11,017 bases of DNA from Nitrospira sp. Its GTDB lineage: Bacteria; Nitrospirota; Thermodesulfovibrionia; Thermodesulfovibrionales; SM23-35. Under the pieces are notes generated by a model. The model had not been told where the DNA came from, made no database searches, and saw only the letters and a list, made by a program, of their open reading frames with translations. Of this stretch, positions 7,283-11,017 are shown piece by piece (position 1 is the stretch's first letter; the number at the start of each line of letters is the position of its first letter). A program made the position numbers and the translations under genes. The stretch is from contig VGWZ01000050.1 of the NCBI GenBank assembly GCA_016873595.1, positions 1-11,017 on the forward strand. The letters run 5' to 3'.

Positions 7283-7767
7283 TGCACAGAGAAGAAAGAG
7301 AGCATGAAAAAAGTGACTTTGAATTTATCGAAGGTGAGTTTATTAATATAAAACAGAGTTCCATAAGGGCTGTTGAGGGGGGACATATAGAACTCCAGCA
7401 GGTATGCGCACTGAGTATAGATGCTGAGAAGGCTGACGTGACACAGGGTGCTTCTGTCATACTCAGGGGGAATGATATAAATCTCAACCAGAGTATAAGT
7501 GCGATTACTGCTGGCGACAATGTATCTATGAATTTTTCGTTTTCCCCTATAACTATTTCGAGAGAACAGACAACGGTGAATAGGTCTGCTGTGGGCATTA
7601 TGGCTTCAAGGGATATAAAGTCAGAAAATACTTCATCACTATTGGTTTTAGCTCATAAAATCGAGGGAAATGTCACAACCCTTCTTGACTGGCGTTCTGC
7701 CCTTGCTTTTGGTGCGGTGTTAGGGGGGACGTTGGGCTTCCTTTCTTTATTACTCAAAAGGAGGTAA
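7279..7767 (+). CDS. predicted membrane-anchored beta-solenoid protein, unknown function
   Basis: A 162-residue protein of no named family that I can assign. Residues 1-15 are charged. Residues 19-135 fall into about eight rungs of 15-16 residues with alternating hydrophobic positions, e.g. EFINIKQSSIRAVEG, HIELQQVCALSIDAE, DINLNQSISAITAGD and DIKSENTSSLLVLAH, a pattern expected of a small beta-helix. Residues 139-159 (SALAFGAVLGGTLGFLSLLL) are a likely membrane helix followed by KRR, which suggests a C-terminal anchor with the solenoid on the cytoplasmic side. There is no signal peptide. AGGAGGTGA at 7267-7275 is a very strong ribosome-binding site; ATG 7279 overlaps the valS stop (ATGA) and ATG 7282 is an equally plausible start. 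Bactofilins are also short solenoids, but no specific bactofilin signature was seen. Confidence 0.82.
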   Translation: MMHREEREHEKSDFEFIEGEFINIKQSSIRAVEGGHIELQQVCALSIDAEKADVTQGASVILRGNDINLNQSISAITAGDNVSMNFSFSPITISREQTTVNRSAVGIMASRDIKSENTSSLLVLAHKIEGNVTTLLDWRSALAFGAVLGGTLGFLSLLLKRR

Positions 7768-7768
7768 G

Positions 7769-8602
7769 ATGGAGATACCCCCGAGCGTGATTGATCTCAT
7801 TCATCGTGCTATCGAAGAAGATATAGGCCATGGCGATATTACCACATCCCTTCTGATACCTGAAGAGAGTGAATCAAGAGCCCTCTATATTGCAAAAGGA
7901 AATTTTGTACTGGCCGGGCTTCCTTTTGCAAAAGAAGTTTTCCGGATTTTAGATCCTTCTATGAGTTTCAAGATGTTTTATAGTGACGGTGATAAGGTCA
8001 GAAAAGGAGAAGTATTTGCTGAGGTTTTCGGAAAGACCAGGGCTATTCTTGAAGGAGAGCGGGTAAGTCTCAATATAGTGCAAAGACTATCCGGGATTGC
8101 GACTCTCACCAGTTTATATGTAGAGAGCATAAAAGGCCTTAAGGCAAAGATTCTTGATACACGTAAGACAACACCGTGCCAAAGGTTTATGGAAAAGTAT
8201 GCGGTCAGGATCGGTGGGGGGAGCAACCATAGATTTGGCCTTTTTGATGGTATTCTAATAAAGGATAACCACATAGAGGCTGTAGGGAGCATTAAAGAAG
8301 CCGTAAGAATAGCAAAAAGCGGTCATCATCTTGTCAAAATTGAGGTGGAGGTAGAGAATCTTCATGACCTTGAAGTTGCAATAAAAGCAGGTGTAGATAT
8401 CGTGATGTTAGACAATATGACAGTTAAAGACATGAGAGAAGCGGTGAAGATTGCAAAAGGCAGAATTATAATCGAGGCATCTGGTAATATCAGGCTCGAA
8501 AATGTAAGGGAAATTGCTGAGACAGGTGTTGATTTGATTTCGGTTGGTGCACTTACCCACTCGGCTGTTGCAGTTGACATAAGCTTGAAAATAGTGAAAT
8601 AG
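7769..8602 (+). CDS. nadC: nicotinate-nucleotide pyrophosphorylase (quinolinate phosphoribosyltransferase)
   Basis: A 277-residue enzyme that converts quinolinate and PRPP to nicotinate mononucleotide, CO2 and pyrophosphate in de novo NAD synthesis. The N-terminal EEDIGHGDITTSLLIP and AGLPFAKEVF are typical. Substrate-binding residues occur in family order: R106 (NIVQRLSGIAT), R132-K133 (LDTRKTTP), H154-R155 (GGGSNHRFGLFDGILIKDNHI), K165, acidic residues in KIEVEVENL, and D215 (DIVMLDNM). The residue after TTP is Cys (TTPCQRF) where Gly is common, a minor oddity. AAGGAGGT (7758-7765) lies just before the ATG, overlapping the stop of the preceding gene. It shares the NAD pathway with nadE upstream; no nadA or nadB is in the window. 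Confidence 0.96.
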   Translation: MEIPPSVIDLIHRAIEEDIGHGDITTSLLIPEESESRALYIAKGNFVLAGLPFAKEVFRILDPSMSFKMFYSDGDKVRKGEVFAEVFGKTRAILEGERVSLNIVQRLSGIATLTSLYVESIKGLKAKILDTRKTTPCQRFMEKYAVRIGGGSNHRFGLFDGILIKDNHIEAVGSIKEAVRIAKSGHHLVKIEVEVENLHDLEVAIKAGVDIVMLDNMTVKDMREAVKIAKGRIIIEASGNIRLENVREIAETGVDLISVGALTHSAVAVDISLKIVK

Positions 8603-8633
8603 ATAGAGTATGATTGGAGTAATGGAGGGATTT

Positions 8634-8816
8634 ATGACAATGAAACAAATAAAGGATATTGCCAAAGAAAAAGGTGTGAAGGTTGGCAATATGAAGAAGG
8701 ACAATATTATTCGAGCTATTCAGCGTGCAGAAGGAAACTTTGACTGTTTCGGTACCGCTGTAGCAGGGGTGTGCGATCAATTGAACTGTGTGTGGAAGGA
8801 TGATTGTTTAAAATAG
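8634..8816 (+). CDS. small SAP/Rho-N-like protein with four cysteines
   Basis: A 60-residue protein. Residues 3-32 (MKQIKDIAKEKGVKVGNMKK then IIRAIQRAEG) match the helix-extended-helix pattern of SAP or Rho N-terminal domains, which often bind nucleic acid. The tail has four cysteines, C38, C47, C52 and C58 (FDCFGTAVAGVCDQLNCVWK), which may bind a metal or form a redox site; this is inference. Several in-frame ATGs exist (8610, 8622, 8634, 8640). I chose 8634 because GGAGG at 8624-8628 is 5 bases upstream; a start at 8610 would add 8 residues with no clear ribosome-binding site. It follows nadC by about 30 bases and is probably co-transcribed. Function unknown. Confidence 0.78.
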   Translation: MTMKQIKDIAKEKGVKVGNMKKDNIIRAIQRAEGNFDCFGTAVAGVCDQLNCVWKDDCLK

Positions 8817-8844
8817 ATACATTCAAGGTACTCTCGATGAGGTG

Positions 8845-10116
8845 TCAGAAGAGTTTTCCCTGATTTCTCATGTCTGTTTTCTCCGTCTTTTCGAAAATTG
8901 TTATCTTCCCATATTCCCCGTCAAAACCTGGTTCAATATGAACATTACCTGCACGCATTCTCGATATAGCCTTTGACAGAATAGGTGATCCTGCTGATCC
9001 GATATCTGCAACAGAAGCGTCTATAAGTATCTTAAATTCATTGCCAAGTTTCTCAATCAATTTAAAATATTCATTTTCGACAGCCTTGCTGTTAACTCCA
9101 ACTTTTAATATCTCTGCAATGATTTCAGGTAAGGGGATGACAGAATAATAAGGTGGTGCACCTTCTAACTTGAAACCATCTCCCCTATCGGCGAGTTTTT
9201 CCACCCTGTGCATGACACCTATAGTGACTTTTTTCCCACACACAGGGCAGAGATAATTATGTTTTATTGTTTCTTTAGGGGAAAGGCGTATGCCGCATGT
9301 CCTGTGTCCATCATAGTGATATTTCCCCTCCTGGGGGAAAAATTCAATTGTTCCTAAAAACCCTCTTTTATTCTTAATTGCATTGATTATGGCCATATAT
9401 GATATGTCAGTATCAAAAATAGTTGCTTCACGTCCGAGTTTTGCTGGTGAATGTGCATCCGAATTCGATATAAGGGTAATATGGTCGAGATGCGAAAGTC
9501 GCCAGTTCATAGGAGGGTCTGATGAAAGACCTGTTTCGATAGAATACACATAAGGGGTCAGTTCCTCAAAACATTCCTCAAAAGAATCAAAGCCTGAACT
9601 TGAACCAAAAATCGAAAAATGTGGTGTCCATGCATGGGCAGGCACAAGCATGGCTTCATCAGATATATCTCGTATGATTTTCAACAGCTTCTTTGCATCG
9701 AGTCCGAGTATAGGTCTTCCATCAGCTGAAAGGTTTCCAATCTTCGATAACGCAGCATTGATTTTTGAAGCGACATTAAAATCAGGTATAAAGACAAGAT
9801 TATGAATCTTTCGAACCCTTCCATTCTTGCTGTAGATGCAGCTTATCTCTGTTGTGAGCATAAAAAAAACTTCTGACCTGCATGATTCCGGAATAGAATG
9901 CTTGCTATATTTATCTTTTAATTTAAATAAGTTATTGCTTATTACTTCAAGTTTATCTTTTAGTTCAAGAAACCATTTAGGATGCGTGAAATCACCTGTG
10001 CCGATGACATCTATCCCTTTAAGCTGGGACCATTTCCAGAGATTCTCTACAGACATATCTGGGCTCGTCGCGCGTGAATACTGTGAATGGATATGGAGAT
10101 CTGCAATAAAACGCAT
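8845..10116 (-). CDS. endonuclease Q-like PHP-domain DNA repair nuclease
   Basis: A protein of 423 residues from ATG at 10116 (425 if TTG at 10122 is used; numbering below follows the longer form). EndoQ enzymes nick DNA 5' of deaminated bases (uracil, hypoxanthine, xanthine) and abasic sites. Metal-binding PHP motifs are visible: D8-H10-H12 (DLHIHSQYSRATS), D44 and H47 (GTGDFTHP), E92 (TTEIS), H107, H163 and H168 (PAHAWTPHF), E196, and D222-H224 (SDAHSPAKLGREA). A Zn-binding H273-C276...C292-C295 set (HRTCG, CPVCGKK) follows, as in EndoQ. There is no fused UvrD-type helicase. The protein ends in NQGKLF, a candidate beta-clamp-binding tail. It sits 6 bases downstream of dedA and is probably co-transcribed. 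Other PHP nucleases are less likely because the zinc module fits EndoQ. Confidence 0.87.
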   Translation of the reverse strand: MRFIADLHIHSQYSRATSPDMSVENLWKWSQLKGIDVIGTGDFTHPKWFLELKDKLEVISNNLFKLKDKYSKHSIPESCRSEVFFMLTTEISCIYSKNGRVRKIHNLVFIPDFNVASKINAALSKIGNLSADGRPILGLDAKKLLKIIRDISDEAMLVPAHAWTPHFSIFGSSSGFDSFEECFEELTPYVYSIETGLSSDPPMNWRLSHLDHITLISNSDAHSPAKLGREATIFDTDISYMAIINAIKNKRGFLGTIEFFPQEGKYHYDGHRTCGIRLSPKETIKHNYLCPVCGKKVTIGVMHRVEKLADRGDGFKLEGAPPYYSVIPLPEIIAEILKVGVNSKAVENEYFKLIEKLGNEFKILIDASVADIGSAGSPILSKAISRMRAGNVHIEPGFDGEYGKITIFEKTEKTDMRNQGKLF

Positions 10117-10122
10117 TGACAA

Positions 10123-10740
10123 TTATACCAAAGGTTTTTGTCTTCTTCTATGCCAGAAAATGTAGATAATTACAAGCAAAACACAACCAACAATAATATA
10201 CAAAGTCCACTGTTTACTTACTTCCATAACCTTTTCTTTGTTATTACCAACAAAATATCCGATATATGCAAGCACCCAGACCCAGATGCTCGCACCAAAA
10301 GCAGTATAAAAACAAAATCTTTTAAGGTTCATTCTGGCAAGACCAGCAGGAAATGATATGTAGTGTCTCACACCTAATATAAGCCTTCCTATAAATGTAC
10401 TTATATTTCCGTGTTTGAGGAAAAATATCTCGCCTTTTATGAAACGCTTCTCGGTAATACCAAAGTATTTTCCATATTTAAGGATGAATGGTCTGCCAAA
10501 ATGCACAGCGATCGCATAATTAAAAAGTGCACCTAACACACTGCCGATTGTGCCGGACAGTATTACCCCTGTCCAGCTCATCTGGTTTTGTGAAATGAGA
10601 TAACCTGCAGGTGGAATCACGAGTTCGGAGGGGAGGGGGATAAAGGTGCTCTCGATAAACATTAAGAACATAATACCTGGATAACCCATCGTTCCAATAG
10701 TTTTTACAAGCCAATCTAAAAAAGTATAAATGGTAGTCAT
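10123..10740 (-). CDS. DedA-family membrane protein
   Basis: A 205-residue polytopic inner-membrane protein. Family signatures are MFIESTFIPLPSELVIPPAG (27-46), containing the conserved acidic residues E30 and E39 in the re-entrant hairpin, and GRLILGVRHYISFPAGLARM (118-137) with conserved G118-R119 and R125. Hydrophobic segments are seen near 17-35, 57-80, 112-135, 145-165 and 178-196, followed by a basic tail (HRRRQK). DedA proteins are implicated in translocating undecaprenyl phosphate or phospholipids and in membrane-potential homeostasis; the substrate here is unknown. The ATG at 10740 has no good Shine-Dalgarno sequence. It is the first gene of a two-gene minus-strand unit with the EndoQ-like gene and diverges from the riboswitch-controlled permease. 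Confidence 0.93.
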   Translation of the reverse strand: MTTIYTFLDWLVKTIGTMGYPGIMFLMFIESTFIPLPSELVIPPAGYLISQNQMSWTGVILSGTIGSVLGALFNYAIAVHFGRPFILKYGKYFGITEKRFIKGEIFFLKHGNISTFIGRLILGVRHYISFPAGLARMNLKRFCFYTAFGASIWVWVLAYIGYFVGNNKEKVMEVSKQWTLYIIVGCVLLVIIYIFWHRRRQKPLV

Positions 10741-10760
10741 CTGATGAAAAGTTTTATTTA

Positions 10761-10789
10761 AGTATAAAGACTTGACAAAATATTTTAAA
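10761..10789 (-). promoter_or_regulatory. putative promoter of dedA-endoQ unit
   Basis: On the minus strand, TATACT (complement of 10761-10766) is a good -10. A weak -35, TTTAAA (complement of 10784-10789), lies 17 bases upstream. It overlaps the divergent plus-strand promoter at 10772-10798, so the two could compete for polymerase. The weak -35 lowers confidence. Confidence 0.4.
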
Positions 10790-10798
10790 GGGTATAGT
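10772..10798 (+). promoter_or_regulatory. promoter of the riboswitch-permease transcript
   Basis: A perfect -35 TTGACA lies at 10772-10777 and a -10-like TATAGT at 10793-10798. The spacer is only 15 bases, short of the ideal 17. Transcription would start near 10805, immediately before the riboswitch aptamer, which supports the assignment. Confidence 0.6.
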
Positions 10799-10807
10799 GT
10801 TCAATTG

Positions 10808-10925
10808 TAGCCTAAATCCCGATGCATCGGGATGCGGGGGACCCAGTATTTGGGGCGTATTTCCCGGAAATTCCCGGGAATAAGGCACTTCCAAGCCCGA
10901 GCCCGACAGCTAACCCCGTAGGCTT
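10808..10925 (+). promoter_or_regulatory. cyclic-di-AMP riboswitch (ydaO/yuaA type)
   Basis: The aptamer's conserved elements occur in order. P1 is GCCTA (10810-10814) paired with TAGGC (10919-10923). An apical hairpin is formed by the perfect palindrome ATCCCGATGCATCGGGAT (10816-10833). The invariant GCGGGGGACCCA follows at 10834-10845, with CCCA pairing with TGGG (10851-10854). GGGGCG comes next, then a variable hairpin (TTCCCGG 10861-10867 with CCGGGAA 10874-10880), and finally the hallmark GAGCCCGACAGCTAACCCCG (10899-10918). From memory this lines up closely with the Bacillus ydaO leader. Such riboswitches bind c-di-AMP and usually turn expression OFF at high ligand. The downstream gene resembles KimA, the classic target. 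No intrinsic terminator fits between aptamer and start codon, so control is probably at translation initiation. Confidence 0.93.
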
Positions 10926-10937
10926 TTGGAGGTACAG

Positions 10938-11017
10938 ATGTCTATCAAAAGATTTCTCATCGGCCAGCCTATTGAAACAATCAAAGAAAAACGCGAGAGA
11001 CTTACAAAACTAACGGG
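10938..11017 (+). CDS. APC-type permease, KimA-like potassium transporter (5' end only)
   Basis: Only 26 complete codons lie in the window and the gene continues past its end. The peptide MSIKRFLIGQPIETIKEKRE, followed by RLTKLT, closely resembles the N-terminus of APC-superfamily KimA-type high-affinity K+ importers (SIKRFLIGKPL then a polar stretch and LTK, remembered from Bacillus KimA) just before the first membrane helix. The ATG at 10938 is preceded by GGAGGT (10928-10933) with a 4-base gap. The c-di-AMP riboswitch directly upstream strongly supports a potassium or osmolyte transporter. An amino-acid permease of the same superfamily remains possible because no transmembrane region is visible. 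Confidence 0.8.
   Translation, partial: MSIKRFLIGQPIETIKEKRERLTKLT

Noticed and set aside
8817..8844. Bidirectional terminator between the converging SAP-like and EndoQ-like genes
   Set aside because: The 28-base gap shows no stable hairpin or T-run, so no terminator can be supported.
10117..10122. TTG at 10122 as the EndoQ-like start
   Set aside because: It adds only two residues and directly abuts the dedA stop; the in-frame ATG at 10116 is the more usual choice, although neither has a good Shine-Dalgarno sequence.
10816..10833. Perfect 18-base palindrome as a protein operator
   Set aside because: It falls exactly where the ydaO riboswitch has its first internal hairpin, directly before the invariant GCGGGGGACCCA, so an RNA hairpin explains it better.
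10822..11013. A 63-codon plus-strand open frame over the riboswitch
   Set aside because: It overlaps the aptamer and runs out of frame through the start of the permease; it has no ribosome-binding site or recognisable sequence.

Overview
This window is a moderately AT-rich bacterial chromosome segment, mostly housekeeping genes with short spacers and many overlapping start/stop codons. No rRNA, tRNA, CRISPR array or insertion sequence was seen. Several features suggest a Nitrospirota (Thermodesulfovibrio-like) or deltaproteobacterial-type genome: the style of the response regulator, the unnamed conserved proteins, and a GC-rich palindromic repeat inside a gene. This placement is an inference and not firmly established.

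Layout. (1) 1-642: a vapBC toxin-antitoxin pair with its own sigma70-type promoter and a perfect 12-bp palindrome just downstream of the -10 box. (2) 650-3563: a promoter, then glutamine-dependent NAD+ synthetase (nadE), a small exported protein of unknown function, and rsmI (16S rRNA methyltransferase), tightly packed. (3) 3560-8816: a strong promoter overlapping the rsmI stop codon, then a response regulator with a duplicated C-terminal motif, valyl-tRNA synthetase (valS), a predicted membrane-anchored beta-solenoid protein, quinolinate phosphoribosyltransferase (nadC) and a small SAP-like protein with four cysteines. (4) 10740-8845, minus strand: a DedA-family membrane protein followed by an endonuclease Q-like PHP nuclease. 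(5) 10770-11017, plus strand: a promoter, a cyclic-di-AMP (ydaO/yuaA-type) riboswitch, and the first 26 codons of an APC-type permease resembling the K+ transporter KimA, divergent from dedA.

How the genes relate. nadC makes nicotinate mononucleotide from quinolinate and nadE performs the last, amidating step, so two NAD-synthesis enzymes flank the translation genes rsmI and valS. The right end is a c-di-AMP-controlled potassium or osmotic-homeostasis unit beside a lipid-carrier-type membrane protein and a DNA-repair nuclease.

The most unusual points are: valS has no ATG, GTG, TTG or CTG codon upstream of its active-site HIGH-type motif and probably starts at ATT (4550); a 48-nt GC-rich palindromic repeat sits in frame inside the valS editing domain; the EndoQ-like protein ends in a candidate sliding-clamp-binding peptide (QGKLF); and the c-di-AMP riboswitch has a possible helix sequestering the ribosome-binding site, whose predicted sign conflicts with the usual OFF logic.
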